Origin: Gammaproteobacteria bacterium
GTDB lineage: Bacteria; Pseudomonadota; Gammaproteobacteria; Steroidobacterales; Rariloculaceae
Direction of reading: 5' to 3'
Assembly: GCA_022820625.1 (NCBI GenBank)
Contig: JAJEFE010000015.1
Location: 1-37,527 of the forward strand
DNA length: 37,527 nt
The position numbers and the translations under genes were made by a program. This document shows positions 1 to 8,550 of this stretch, one piece after another. The notes beneath the pieces are model-generated. The model worked only from the letters and a program-made list of their open reading frames with translations, was not told where the DNA came from and did no database searches. The number at the start of each line of letters is the position of its first letter. The stretch's first letter is position 1.

Positions 1-110
1 CGTGTGCGCGGCGCGGGGCCATGGATGGCCAGGAGCGCCGCGCGCCGATCTGAGCCCGCCATGGATGGCGGGCGAAGTTTAGCGGGCAAGGGCTGTTCGC
101 GCACGCCCTC
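1..110. repeat. Structured interspersed repeat, copy 1 (left side cut by window edge)
   Basis: This stretch shares a core of about 75 bases with 11619-11690 and 18359-18431. It contains two hairpins: a GCGCGGCGC/GCGCCGCGC stem around a GGGGCCATGGATGGCC centre, and an AGCCCGCC/GGCGGGC stem with a short ATGGAT loop. The right outer arm (about 84-110) should pair with sequence to the left of the window. It lies upstream of the lipoprotein at 212 and encodes no protein. Confidence 0.75.
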
Positions 111-211
111 GCGCCACCCACCGCCGCAATTTCCCAACGTCAACACCGCCCAATCGTAATCAAGTTATATGCTACATTTGCGTCTTGGCAAAGCGGTTGG
201 AGGTCGAGCAA

Positions 212-703
212 ATGCGCATTGGAATAACGTTGGCTCTCGCAAGCAGCCTGGTGTTGGTTGGCTGCGGCGATCAGGCGCCGGAACCCGAATCCGAAGCCCC
301 CGCACCGGCAGCCGCAGAACCCGCCGCCGCCCCGCCTGCGCCCCTGCGCACGCCGGCACCCGAAAACGCCGTGCTCTACTTCATCGCGCCCGCCGACGGC
401 GATGAGGTCACCAATCCGGTCAATATCGTATTCGGCCTGAGCGGCGCCGGAGTCGCCCCGGCAGGCATCATCTTTCCCGACACCGGGCACCACCACATGC
501 TCGTGGACACCGGCATGCCGCCGGAAGACATTCCGATACCGGAGGACGCCAATCATCTCCACTTCGGACTGGGTCAGAGCGAAGCCATGGTGGAACTGCC
601 GCCGGGCGAACACGCGTTGCAGCTCTTGCTGGGGGATCATCTGCACATCCCGCACGATCCGCCCGTGGCCTCAGAGATCATCACCGTAACCGTTGTGGAG
701 TAG
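212..703 (+). CDS. DUF4399-like periplasmic lipoprotein
   Basis: This is a 163-residue exported lipoprotein. The start at 212 is preferred over the in-frame codon at 185 because GGAGG at about 199-203 sits eight bases upstream and the protein then begins directly with a signal peptide. The lipobox LVGC places the acylated cysteine near residue 17. A proline/alanine/glutamate-rich linker (about residues 20-50) follows. The C-terminal domain carries the patterns HHHMLVD and LHFGLGQSE and ends in a beta-rich stretch about physiological doses of His, typical of the DUF4399 family, whose biochemical role is unknown. The histidine cluster (residues about 98-100 and 125-127) could bind metal, but that is inference. 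It stands alone between the repeat and gspA. Confidence 0.75.
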   Translation: MRIGITLALASSLVLVGCGDQAPEPESEAPAPAAAEPAAAPPAPLRTPAPENAVLYFIAPADGDEVTNPVNIVFGLSGAGVAPAGIIFPDTGHHHMLVDTGMPPEDIPIPEDANHLHFGLGQSEAMVELPPGEHALQLLLGDHLHIPHDPPVASEIITVTVVE

Positions 704-786
704 GATCCGACAATCGTAAGGCCGGTATCTCGCGCACGGCGCTGCCCACGGGCCGCGCACAGTTTCGAAATTCAGGACTTGCCCGC

Positions 787-2445
787 ATGTACACCCAGTT
801 CTTCGGACTGACGGAAAAACCGTTCTCCATCACTCCGGACCCGCGTTACCTGTACATGAGCCCGCGCCACGCCGACGCGCTGGCTCATCTGCTCTACGGA
901 ATATCCGAAAGCGGTGGCTTCATCCAGCTCACCGGCGAAGTGGGCACGGGCAAGACCACACTGGTGCGCAGCCTGTTCGAACAACTGCCGGACGAGGCGG
1001 ACGTGGCGCTGATTCTCAATCCCGAGTTGACGACCCAGGAATTCCTGACCGCGATCACCGGGGAACTGGGAATCAAGGTCCCCGGCGACCTTTCCATCAA
1101 GGCCCTGATCGACGGGTTGAACGCCTACCTGCTGGACGCCCACGGCCGCGGCCGACGCACCGTTCTGATCGTGGACGAGGCCCAGAACCTGGGCGCCGAA
1201 CTCCTCGAACAGGTGCGTCTGCTCACGAACCTTGAAACACCCAAGCAGAAGCTGCTGCAGATCATCCTCATAGGGCAGCCGGAACTGCGGGAGGTGTTGT
1301 CGCGGGCGGACATGCGCCAGGTTGCCCAGCGAGTGACCGGCCGCTATCACCTGGAACCGCTGAACCAGGTGGATACCAGCAAGTATGTCAAGCACCGGAT
1401 GCGCGTGGCAGGCGCCTCCGGCAGCGTATTCCGGCCCGCCGCGATACGCGAGATCTTTCGCCGCTCCAAGGGCGTGCCCAGGCTTATCAACGTGGTGGCG
1501 GACAGGGCGCTGCTGGCGGCGTACGCACAGGAGTCACGCATAATCAATCGTCGGCTGGTTCGCCGCGCGGCCGCCGAAGTATTCGGCGATCGTCGCACCG
1601 GCGCGTGGAGGCGCCGGCTCGCGGCCGGCGTAGCGGCTGTGGCGCTTGCCGGCGCGGCCACGGTGGGAACGATGTACTGGCTCGACCGTTTCGCCGGCGT
1701 GCCCGAGGAACCGGCGGCCGAGGCCCAGCGTCCGCCGGTGGCGCCGGCGCCTCTGCTGGCGGAGGCAAGGGAAATCCTGGCGGTTCAGGAACCGGCCGCC
1801 GAGGTGCAGGACACCACGCCCCTGGCGGAACTGCTGGCGGACCCGACCGTGCCCAAAGATACCGCCACCGCCTTCACGACGCTTTTCGGCCTGTGGGGAC
1901 GGTCCTACGAGCCTGACGGTCAGCCGGCGTGTCAGCAGGCACAGGTGCTGGACCTGCGCTGCTGGTTCCAGCGCGGTTCCGTCACCTATCTGAGGAGCCT
2001 GGACCGACCGGCCATACTGAACCTGATCGGCGACGAGGGCGGTCAGTTTCAGGTGGTGTTGCAGCACATGGACACCGACACGGCCAGCCTGGCATTCGGC
2101 GTCCAAACCTTCCGGACAAGCCTGGCCGATCTGTCCCGGTACTGGTACGGGGACAGCCTGATGCTGTGGCGGCCCGGCGCGCTGCAGGGCGAAGATCTGG
2201 CGCCCGGGATGGAAGGCGACGGCGTTCGCTGGCTGCGCGCCAGCCTGGCGCGCATCGGCGATGATTCGGGCGCCGTACCGGACGCCGGTTCCGCCTTCTT
2301 CGACAGCGACCTTGAAGCCCGCGTCCGCGACTACCAGCGGCAACGGCGGCTGAGCGTGGATGGTATCGCGGGGGCGCAGACGCAGATCGCCATCAATACG
2401 GATCTCAAAATCCCCGGCACACCCTCGTTAACTCGGGCCAACTGA
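787..2445 (+). CDS. gspA: ExeA/GspA-type secretion ATPase with peptidoglycan-binding domain
   Basis: This is a 552-residue member of the ExeA/GspA family, which works with GspB to insert or assemble the type II secretion secretin through the peptidoglycan. The N-terminal AAA ATPase shows Walker A GEVGTGKT at residues 50-57, Walker B TVLIVDEAQ at 125-133 and a LIGQPEL sensor segment at 161-167. One membrane helix spans about 278-298. The periplasmic part has a C39-peptidase-like region (about 355-455) and a peptidoglycan-binding repeat at the C-terminus (about 470-545, with QRQRRLSVDGIAG). The length matches the family. It ends one base before gspB starts, so the two are surely cotranscribed. 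No other gsp genes are in the window. Confidence 0.92.
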   Translation: MYTQFFGLTEKPFSITPDPRYLYMSPRHADALAHLLYGISESGGFIQLTGEVGTGKTTLVRSLFEQLPDEADVALILNPELTTQEFLTAITGELGIKVPGDLSIKALIDGLNAYLLDAHGRGRRTVLIVDEAQNLGAELLEQVRLLTNLETPKQKLLQIILIGQPELREVLSRADMRQVAQRVTGRYHLEPLNQVDTSKYVKHRMRVAGASGSVFRPAAIREIFRRSKGVPRLINVVADRALLAAYAQESRIINRRLVRRAAAEVFGDRRTGAWRRRLAAGVAAVALAGAATVGTMYWLDRFAGVPEEPAAEAQRPPVAPAPLLAEAREILAVQEPAAEVQDTTPLAELLADPTVPKDTATAFTTLFGLWGRSYEPDGQPACQQAQVLDLRCWFQRGSVTYLRSLDRPAILNLIGDEGGQFQVVLQHMDTDTASLAFGVQTFRTSLADLSRYWYGDSLMLWRPGALQGEDLAPGMEGDGVRWLRASLARIGDDSGAVPDAGSAFFDSDLEARVRDYQRQRRLSVDGIAGAQTQIAINTDLKIPGTPSLTRAN

Positions 2446-2446
2446 C

Positions 2447-3142
2447 ATGTCGTTCATACTGGATGCGCTTAGAAAGTCCGAGACCGAGCGCCAGAAGACA
2501 CAAGTTCCGGGAATTGGCGACGCGCCCATGGTGGTGCACCAGAAACACGTGCCGCGGTGGGCGGTCGGATTGATTGCCTGCTTGAGCGTCTGTCTCGTGG
2601 TCCTTGGCTGGTTCTGGTTGCGTGATTCCGGCACAGACACGAGTCAGGACGCAGCCGGTCTGGCCGCTTCGTCCACGCAGACCACTACCAGCGGCACCGC
2701 TTCATCCGCGCTCACCTCCGGCGTCGACGCCGCCTTGTCCGCGCCGGCTGCAGTCCCCACAGCCGAGATGGCCCCGGTCGCCCGTCCGGACGGAGAGGTC
2801 AGGGACCTGTCCGCGGAGGCGCGTCAGATCACGGTTACGCCGGGTCAGGCAGGCGCTGCAAATCCAACGGCGCAAGCGGCGGTGGAGCCGGCCATACCCG
2901 AAGCGGTTGCCGCGCCGATGCTCACGCTGGCCCAATATCGCGCCGCCGGCGGCGCCCTGCCGGAACTCAACCTCGAATTGCACGTCTACAGCCCCACTGC
3001 CGCGGAACGATTCGTGTTCATCAACTCGTCGAAATACGTGGAAGGCCAGACACTGGCTGAAGGCCCCCGTCTCGGCGCCATTACCCAGAACGGCGCGGTA
3101 TTGGTCCACGAGGGACGGTCGCTGCTGCTGCCGCGGGAGTAA
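2447..3142 (+). CDS. gspB: General secretion pathway protein B (GspB)
   Basis: This 231-residue protein begins with MSFILDALRKSETERQ, the hallmark N-terminal motif of GspB proteins. A single transmembrane helix lies at about residues 37-57 and is followed by a long Ala/Thr/Pro-rich periplasmic linker (about 60-160). The conserved GspB C-terminal domain follows (about 165-231), containing LPELNLELHVYSP and FVFINSSKY. In the family, GspB pairs with the GspA ATPase to bring the type II secretion secretin to the outer membrane. Its start codon lies one base after the gspA stop, which supports tight translational coupling. The linker is rich in low-complexity sequence, as is usual. Confidence 0.92.
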   Translation: MSFILDALRKSETERQKTQVPGIGDAPMVVHQKHVPRWAVGLIACLSVCLVVLGWFWLRDSGTDTSQDAAGLAASSTQTTTSGTASSALTSGVDAALSAPAAVPTAEMAPVARPDGEVRDLSAEARQITVTPGQAGAANPTAQAAVEPAIPEAVAAPMLTLAQYRAAGGALPELNLELHVYSPTAAERFVFINSSKYVEGQTLAEGPRLGAITQNGAVLVHEGRSLLLPRE

Positions 3143-3280
3143 GCCTCTCGCGGCATCGGCCTTACGTCCAGTAGCGGCTGTCTGGATGGAGGGACCGGAA
3201 TCGCAACCGTCCCGTATTGGCAGGACTATTCGATTTAACTACCATACCGACTGCAAACGTTTGCACAGAGAACGCTCTCC

Positions 3281-3601
3281 ATGCCCACCTATACCTACCA
3301 GGTCATCTCCGGCGACGGCCGCAGCGGAGAACGATTCGAGGTCGTGCAGGGAATGCGTGACAAGCCCCTGACCGTTCACCCGCAGACAGGCGAACCGGTA
3401 CGCCGGGTGATTACCGGGGGTACGGGGGTTCTGGGTCAACCCGTCCGGCGCAGCACCGTGGTCGACAAGTCGCTGGCCGCCGCGACGCCATGCGGGTGCA
3501 GCACTGCGGCGCTCAGGGAACTGGCCCGTCCGGCGAGCCGCGGACCGAGGACGACTGCGGGCACACACCATGGTCACGGCGGCGCGCCCCATTCCCACTG
3601 A
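3281..3601 (+). CDS. FmdB-like zinc-ribbon protein lacking its cysteines
   Basis: This 106-residue protein has the FmdB-family frame: MPTYTY at the start, FEVVQGMRDKPLT in the middle and PVRRVITGGTGV after it. In ordinary FmdB proteins two CxxC pairs bind zinc. Here the first pair position reads VISG and the second HPQTG, so none of the four ligands is kept. The only cysteines are in a CGC triplet near residue 71. The tail (about 93-106) is histidine-rich (THHGHGGAPHSH), which might bind metal in place of the ribbon; this is inference. It follows gspB by 138 bases, in which I see no gene, and precedes the M24 gene by 39 bases. Function unknown. Confidence 0.65.
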   Translation: MPTYTYQVISGDGRSGERFEVVQGMRDKPLTVHPQTGEPVRRVITGGTGVLGQPVRRSTVVDKSLAAATPCGCSTAALRELARPASRGPRTTAGTHHGHGGAPHSH

Positions 3602-3640
3602 ACTCATTGCGAACCGGAAATCCAACCATCAGGGTGAGAT

Positions 3641-4939
3641 ATGACGGCTAACGACGCGACCGCGGCCGCAACCGACCGCGACATGAACACCAACTGGAAC
3701 TGGACCCGGCCCATTGCCGCGCCCGGGCCGATGGCGGTCGATTTCGAGGAACGCGTCGACTTCGACCGGCTGCGGCGCTACCGGGTCGCCCGAACCCGGT
3801 GGGCGCTGCGCAATTCCGGGCTGGGCTCGATGCTTTGCTTCGACAACAACAACATTCGCTACATCACCGGCAGCGTGATCGGCGAATGGTCGCGGGACAA
3901 GATCTGCCGATACGCGCTCTTCACCGCCGACTCCGAGCCTTACCTGTGGGACTTCGGCTCGGCCGCGACGCATCACCGGCTGTTCGCACCCTGGCTCGAG
4001 CCGGAGCGCTGCAAGGCGGGGATGCTCGGGCTGCGAGGCTCAGTTCCCGAAGAAGCCGGATTGTTCAAACAAGCCGCAGAGGAAATCAGGCAACTCCTGC
4101 AGCGCGAGGGCGTCGCCGACATGCCTGTCGGCGTGGACATCTGCGAGCCGCCGATGCTGTTCGCCCTCCAGGCCGCGGGACTTAAGGTCCGGGACGGTCA
4201 GCAGACCATGCTCGATGCCCGGCAGATCAAGAGCATGGACGAAATCGTGCTGCTCAACATGTCCGCCGCCATCGTCGACGGCGCCTACCAGGGCATCTCC
4301 GAAGCGCTCAAACCCGGCGCCAGGGAGAACGAAATGGTGGCGCTGGCCAACAAGATCCTATACGAGTCCGGTTCCGACGATGTCGAGGCGATCAATGCGG
4401 TTTCCGGCGAGCGTTGCAGCCCCCATCCGCACAATTTCACCGATCGCATGTACCGCCCGGGCGACCAGGCCTTCTTCGACGTCATCCAGTCGTACATGGG
4501 TTACCGCACCTGCTACTACCGCACGATCAACGTGGGCTCGGCGACCCCGGCGCAGCGGGACGCCTATACCCGCGCCCGTGAATGGATCGACGCCGCCATC
4601 GACCTGGTCAGGCCGGGCATGACCACCGACAGGATCGCCGCCCTCTGGCCGAAGGCGCCCGAGTTCGGGTTCGCCAACGAAATGGAGGCGTTCGGCCTGC
4701 AGTTCGGGCACGGCCTTGGCCTGGCGCTGCACGAACGGCCCATCATCAGCCGGCTGGTCTCTTTCGACAGTCCGTTCGAGTTGCAGGAAGGCATGGTGTT
4801 CGCGCTGGAGACCTACTGTCCGGCGGCCGACGGCAACGGTGCAGCGCGGATCGAGGAAGAGGTGGTTGTCACGCCGGACGGTTGCCGGGTCATCACGCTG
4901 TTCCCGGCCCAGGACCTGTATATCGCGAACGAGTACTAG
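3641..4939 (+). CDS. M24-family metallopeptidase homologue (Xaa-Pro dipeptidase/creatinase fold)
   Basis: This 432-residue protein has the pita-bread fold signature of family M24: an N-terminal creatinase-like domain (about 40-190) and a C-terminal catalytic-type domain (about 200-425). Metal-ligand positions visible are D280 (in QAFFDVIQ), H357 (FGHGLG), E390 (FALETY) and E405 (RIEEE); H364 matches the usual second active-site histidine. The second aspartate of the canonical dinuclear site is replaced by C291 in YRTCYYRT. Relatives include Xaa-Pro dipeptidases, creatinases and the DMSP lyase DddP, so substrate cannot be named. GGTGAG at 3632-3637 provides a ribosome site. The aldehyde dehydrogenase follows closely and is probably cotranscribed. 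Confidence 0.82.
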   Translation: MTANDATAAATDRDMNTNWNWTRPIAAPGPMAVDFEERVDFDRLRRYRVARTRWALRNSGLGSMLCFDNNNIRYITGSVIGEWSRDKICRYALFTADSEPYLWDFGSAATHHRLFAPWLEPERCKAGMLGLRGSVPEEAGLFKQAAEEIRQLLQREGVADMPVGVDICEPPMLFALQAAGLKVRDGQQTMLDARQIKSMDEIVLLNMSAAIVDGAYQGISEALKPGARENEMVALANKILYESGSDDVEAINAVSGERCSPHPHNFTDRMYRPGDQAFFDVIQSYMGYRTCYYRTINVGSATPAQRDAYTRAREWIDAAIDLVRPGMTTDRIAALWPKAPEFGFANEMEAFGLQFGHGLGLALHERPIISRLVSFDSPFELQEGMVFALETYCPAADGNGAARIEEEVVVTPDGCRVITLFPAQDLYIANEY

Positions 4940-5032
4940 CAACAGGTGACTGAAGTCCTCGAGTCCCACCCTCCGAGATCAAGTGCCAGGCCAATGAGTA
5001 CAAACCCGATCAACCTCAGTGCAGGATCCGAA

Positions 5033-6460
5033 ATGCGTACCCAATTGTTCATCGGTGGCGAATGGTGCAATGCCTCCGACGGCGGGACTTTCCCGGTGGA
5101 GGATCCGTCCACCGAAACAACCATCGCCGAAGTGGCCAGCGCTACCGTAGACGACGTGACTCGCGCCGTGGAAGTCGCTCATGAGGCAGGCCGCGAGTGG
5201 GCTGCCCGCGTCCCTCGGGAACGTGCGGAGATCCTGCGCCGCGCCTGGGAACTGCTGAGAGAAAATCGCCAGACCATCGCCGAGTACATCGTCCGCGAAA
5301 ACGGCAAGGCGCTGCCCGACGCCTACGGGGAAACCGACTACGCGAACGAGTTCTTCCGCTGGTACGCCGAAGAAGCGGTTCGCAACTACGGCGAGATTCT
5401 CACCTCGCCTTCCGGCGGCAACCGAATCGTCGTGATGCATCAGCCCATCGGCGTCAGCGTGCTGGTCACGCCATGGAACTATCCCTCGGCCATGGCCACG
5501 CGCAAGATCGCGCCGGCCATCGGCGCCGGCTGCCCGGTGATTCTCAAACCGGCATCCGATACGCCGCTGACGGCCTTGCTCGTAGCGGAAATCCTCACCG
5601 AGGCGGGCGTTCCGCCGGGCGTGATGAACGTGGTGCCGTCGCGCCGTTCGGGCGAAGTAGTCGACGCGATGCTGCATCACCCGCTGGTTCGAAAATTGTC
5701 CTTCACCGGCTCCACCGAAGTCGGAAGAGCCCTGTTGCGGGCGGCGTCGGACTGTATCGTCGACTGCTCCATGGAACTGGGCGGCAACGCGCCGTTCCTG
5801 GTCTTCGACGATGCCGACATCGACGCGGCCGTCGAGGGCGCCATGATCGCGAAGATGCGCAACGGCGGAGAAGCCTGCACGGCGGCCAATCGCTTCTACG
5901 CCCACCGGGCGATCTACGAAGAGTTCACCGACAAGTTCGCCGCCGCCATGGAGGCCGTCAAGGTGGGGCCGGGGCTCGAGCCCGGCGTCGAACTGGGTCC
6001 CATGGTGAACGCCTGGGCCATCAAGGACATCCACCGGCTGGTGGACGATGCGACTTCCCGGGGCTCGGAAGTGGTGACCGGCGGTGCTCCGCTTGATCGT
6101 GTCGGGCATTACTATCCGCCCACCGTACTGTCCCAGGTGCCCCAGTCGGCCGAAATCCTCCGCGAAGAGGTATTCGGCCCCGTGGCCCCGGTGGTGCCGT
6201 TCAGCGACGACGACGAAGTCATCCATGCGGCCAACGACACCGAATATGGCCTGGTGTCCTATCTCTACACCGGCAACCTGAAACGCGGCATGGCGGTTTC
6301 CGAACGGCTCGAAGCCGGGATGATCGGCCTCAATCGCGGCCTGGTTTCCGATCCCGCCGCGCCCTTCGGCGGCTCCAAGCAGAGCGGCCTCGGCCGCGAG
6401 GGATCCCACGAAGGCATGATGGAATACATGGAAACCAAGTACATCGCCGTGGAGTGGTAG
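5033..6460 (+). CDS. NAD(P)-dependent aldehyde dehydrogenase (succinate-semialdehyde dehydrogenase-like)
   Basis: This is a cytosolic enzyme of the aldehyde dehydrogenase superfamily that oxidises an aldehyde to a carboxylate. From the start at 5033 it has 475 residues, the usual length, beginning MRTQLFIGGEW; AGGA at 5023-5026 lies six bases upstream. In-frame starts at 4946 (GTG) and 4994 (ATG) would add 29 or 13 poorly conserved residues. The catalytic base is E248 (MELGGNAPF) and the nucleophile C282 (GGEACTAAN). The cofactor-binding segment TPWNYPSAM and the C-terminal PFGGSKQSGLGREG motif are both present. The latter and the overall pattern resemble the semialdehyde group, but the true substrate is unknown. 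It lies just downstream of the M24 gene. Confidence 0.88.
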   Translation: MRTQLFIGGEWCNASDGGTFPVEDPSTETTIAEVASATVDDVTRAVEVAHEAGREWAARVPRERAEILRRAWELLRENRQTIAEYIVRENGKALPDAYGETDYANEFFRWYAEEAVRNYGEILTSPSGGNRIVVMHQPIGVSVLVTPWNYPSAMATRKIAPAIGAGCPVILKPASDTPLTALLVAEILTEAGVPPGVMNVVPSRRSGEVVDAMLHHPLVRKLSFTGSTEVGRALLRAASDCIVDCSMELGGNAPFLVFDDADIDAAVEGAMIAKMRNGGEACTAANRFYAHRAIYEEFTDKFAAAMEAVKVGPGLEPGVELGPMVNAWAIKDIHRLVDDATSRGSEVVTGGAPLDRVGHYYPPTVLSQVPQSAEILREEVFGPVAPVVPFSDDDEVIHAANDTEYGLVSYLYTGNLKRGMAVSERLEAGMIGLNRGLVSDPAAPFGGSKQSGLGREGSHEGMMEYMETKYIAVEW

Positions 6461-6533
6461 CTGACCGGCGATTGGCGCTCGCTGCTCGCCAAGACGGTCG
6501 CCCGTCGTCGGGCGGGTCAGCGCCGGCGGTTAC

Positions 6534-6952
6534 GCGCGTGCTGTCGCTGGCGTCGGCTTGCGAATCTGGCCGGGTGCTGGAGTCGGTTTGAGAAATGCGC
6601 GGTTCGGCGAAAGCGGCCAGGTGAATCAGGTTCGACTCGGCCACCAGACCGCCGACGATGACACCCGGAGCCTCGATTCGCACATCGTAGCCCAGACCCG
6701 TGGCGGGTTGTTCTTCGAGTTTTCCGACGGCAAGCTGGTCCAGGAAGTCACGCACCGAGTCGACTGCCCGTATCAAAATTTGAAGCGGGAGCCGACCGGG
6801 AAACAGGCGTGGACCAGCAGATTGAAGTGGACCGGACTGAAGGTCCGGGCCGGATAGCGGGACCGGCCGAGGCTGACGACCCGCATGAGGCTGCCGTATT
6901 GGCCCCCCGTGGCAAGGACGTGACCGCTGTGAACGAGTTGGAAACGCATCAT
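6534..6952 (-). pseudogene. Possible degraded gene (no intact reading frame)
   Basis: The 492 bases between the aldehyde dehydrogenase and the hydrolase hold no convincing intact gene. On the minus strand, about 6534-6782 encodes an uninterrupted protein-like segment (DSVRDFLDQLAVGKLEEQ, then GLGYDVRIEAPG and NLIHLAAFAE). In a different frame, 6952-6780 opens with an ATG right after the hydrolase stop and runs 58 codons to a TGA. Together they look like a frameshifted or decayed open frame at the end of the operon. The downstream part faintly resembles the end of ARPP-1/DUF6569-type domains, which I recall only loosely. It could also be chance coding. Confidence 0.3.
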
Positions 6953-8071
6953 TCAGTCGACGTACCGAGTCTCCAGGTCGCCATCGACAACCACGGCCGG
7001 AGCGCCGAGCCTGTCCACACCGAGGTAGCGGGCGTCGCGAAAGCGTACGATTCGGTGTCCGGAGTCCGCCGTCTCGATCTCGAAATACGGGAATCGGGCC
7101 CACGTAAGGAAACGGCGCACTTCGGGTGTTCTCGCGGCGGCCTCCGAGACAGCGTTCGGCGGTAACCGGGGAATGCTATGGGTTCCGTATTCGAGGCGAG
7201 GCCGAGCCAGCCAGTTCCATCGCCCGGTAACGTAAGCATCAGGCGTCTCGGCAACGACGTCGGCCGAGAACGGGTTGGCCGGGGCGGGTCCGATCATCAC
7301 ACGCCCTATGGAATCGTAGCCGCGCCCGAACAGTGTGGCGCGCACCTCCTCACGCGCGGGTATGTTGGCGATCGATGAGGTTGCCATGTAGACGAAGATC
7401 GCCACGAGCGCGAAGCGAGTCGTATGTTCCACGCCCCGCTTGCGCGCCGGTGCGCTCCAGTTCGCCGCGCGTGCAACCAGTAGCACGCCGATCCCCAGAG
7501 CCCAAATCCAGCGTGCGGGCTCCGGTACATCGGTTGTGGAAAACACCAGTAGCGTGGCGAGTAACCAGAACGTGCACCACGCCGCAAGCGACGGAAGCCG
7601 GCGCGAATACATGAGAAAAAGCGAGCCGCCAAGCACGAGCCAGATCCACGGATCGATGATGAACAGCGCGTCGCCGTAGAACCATCGGCCGTCGAACGGC
7701 ATGAGCCAGCGCATGCCGTAGTTGTTGAGCCAGTCGAGCGTGGGATGCGAGGCAACGCCCAGTGCGGCGAGCCCAAGTAGCAAACCCGCACGAATCGGCG
7801 CGGCGCCAGGCCGCCGGTAGCGCCTCCACAGGCGGTCCCAGGTGAGTAGCGCGCCCGTGACGAGAAACGGCAACACGGCCACCGCGAGCAAGCCGTGGGT
7901 CCACCCGCGCCGGTGCGCCAGGGAATAGAAATCGGGGCCGAACGAGGCGACGATATCGATGTCGGGTGCATTCGCGCCGATCACCAGCGCAGCCGTGGCC
8001 AACGGTGTCACACGGCGCAGGCCGGATGCGGCGAGCGCCGCACCCGTGAAGGTGTGCGCGATGGGATCCAT
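6953..8071 (-). CDS. YdjM/DUF457-like inner-membrane metal-dependent hydrolase
   Basis: This 372-residue membrane protein starts MDPIAHTFTGAALA, typical of the LexA-regulated YdjM and DUF457 family of membrane-bound predicted metal-dependent hydrolases. Candidate metal residues are H6, D37 and D39 (NAPDID), and H53 and H59 (HRRGWTH). About five to six hydrophobic helices span residues 20-240, and a soluble C-terminal domain (about 245-372) is extended relative to short YdjM proteins. The family's substrate is not established. It is the last intact gene of a minus-strand group (9375 to 6953) behind two exported small proteins, with a 59-base gap. GAGG about ten bases upstream supports the start. 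Confidence 0.82.
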   Translation of the reverse strand: MDPIAHTFTGAALAASGLRRVTPLATAALVIGANAPDIDIVASFGPDFYSLAHRRGWTHGLLAVAVLPFLVTGALLTWDRLWRRYRRPGAAPIRAGLLLGLAALGVASHPTLDWLNNYGMRWLMPFDGRWFYGDALFIIDPWIWLVLGGSLFLMYSRRLPSLAAWCTFWLLATLLVFSTTDVPEPARWIWALGIGVLLVARAANWSAPARKRGVEHTTRFALVAIFVYMATSSIANIPAREEVRATLFGRGYDSIGRVMIGPAPANPFSADVVAETPDAYVTGRWNWLARPRLEYGTHSIPRLPPNAVSEAAARTPEVRRFLTWARFPYFEIETADSGHRIVRFRDARYLGVDRLGAPAVVVDGDLETRYVD

Positions 8072-8130
8072 TGGGATTCAGCCTCGAATCACCTGAATCG
8101 TGAGAGGTGCGGGCGGCGACGAAACATCAA

Positions 8131-8517
8131 TCAATCCTCGACGGGTGCTCCCAGGACGCTGCCGTCCTCCTTGACCACCCTGGCGCCCTGCATGCCGTGC
8201 GTCCCCGGATTCCAGGACGGGTGTCCGCGCGCGGAGATGCGCTCGCCCGGCTCAATGATGTCCTTGTGCCAGCCACGGCGGCGAAGATTGGTCGCGTTGC
8301 CGAACTGGATCTGCCAGTTGACGACTTCGCCATTCTCGTTGGTGACATCGACATACAGGATCGGATGTGGATTGCGAAAGTCGAACCGCGTCACTACGCC
8401 CTCGATTTCGGTCTCACGGCTCTGGTCGAAGAACGGCGCCTGGGCGTGGTGCGCATGGGCCGGCACCGCCAGAGCCGCGCCGAGCAGTCCCGCCGCGAAG
8501 AATAGCTTGTGTTTCAT
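8131..8517 (-). CDS. DUF6152-like exported protein
   Basis: This 128-residue protein has a signal peptide (about 1-22, cleaved near AHA) followed by the usual HH start of the mature DUF6152-like chain. The conserved run is VTRFDFRNPHPILYVDVTN, then a WQIQFGN segment and a GERISARGHPS loop; the family is predicted to be a small beta-barrel/OB-like periplasmic domain of unknown role. It lies 33 bases after the stop of the 8551-9375 gene and 59 bases before the YdjM-like gene. The same domain is fused to a homologue of its upstream neighbour at 24188-25219, suggesting that the two act together. A further paralogue is at 30335-30730. Confidence 0.82.
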   Translation of the reverse strand: MKHKLFFAAGLLGAALAVPAHAHHAQAPFFDQSRETEIEGVVTRFDFRNPHPILYVDVTNENGEVVNWQIQFGNATNLRRRGWHKDIIEPGERISARGHPSWNPGTHGMQGARVVKEDGSVLGAPVED

Positions 8518-8550
8518 GTGCTTCCTCCCGGACCTTGTTTCGTATGATGC

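Noticed and set aside
3641..4939. DMSP lyase DddP
   Set aside because: DddP is also an M24 relative, but the metal site here differs (C291) and no DddP-specific pattern is evident; the similarity is at family level.
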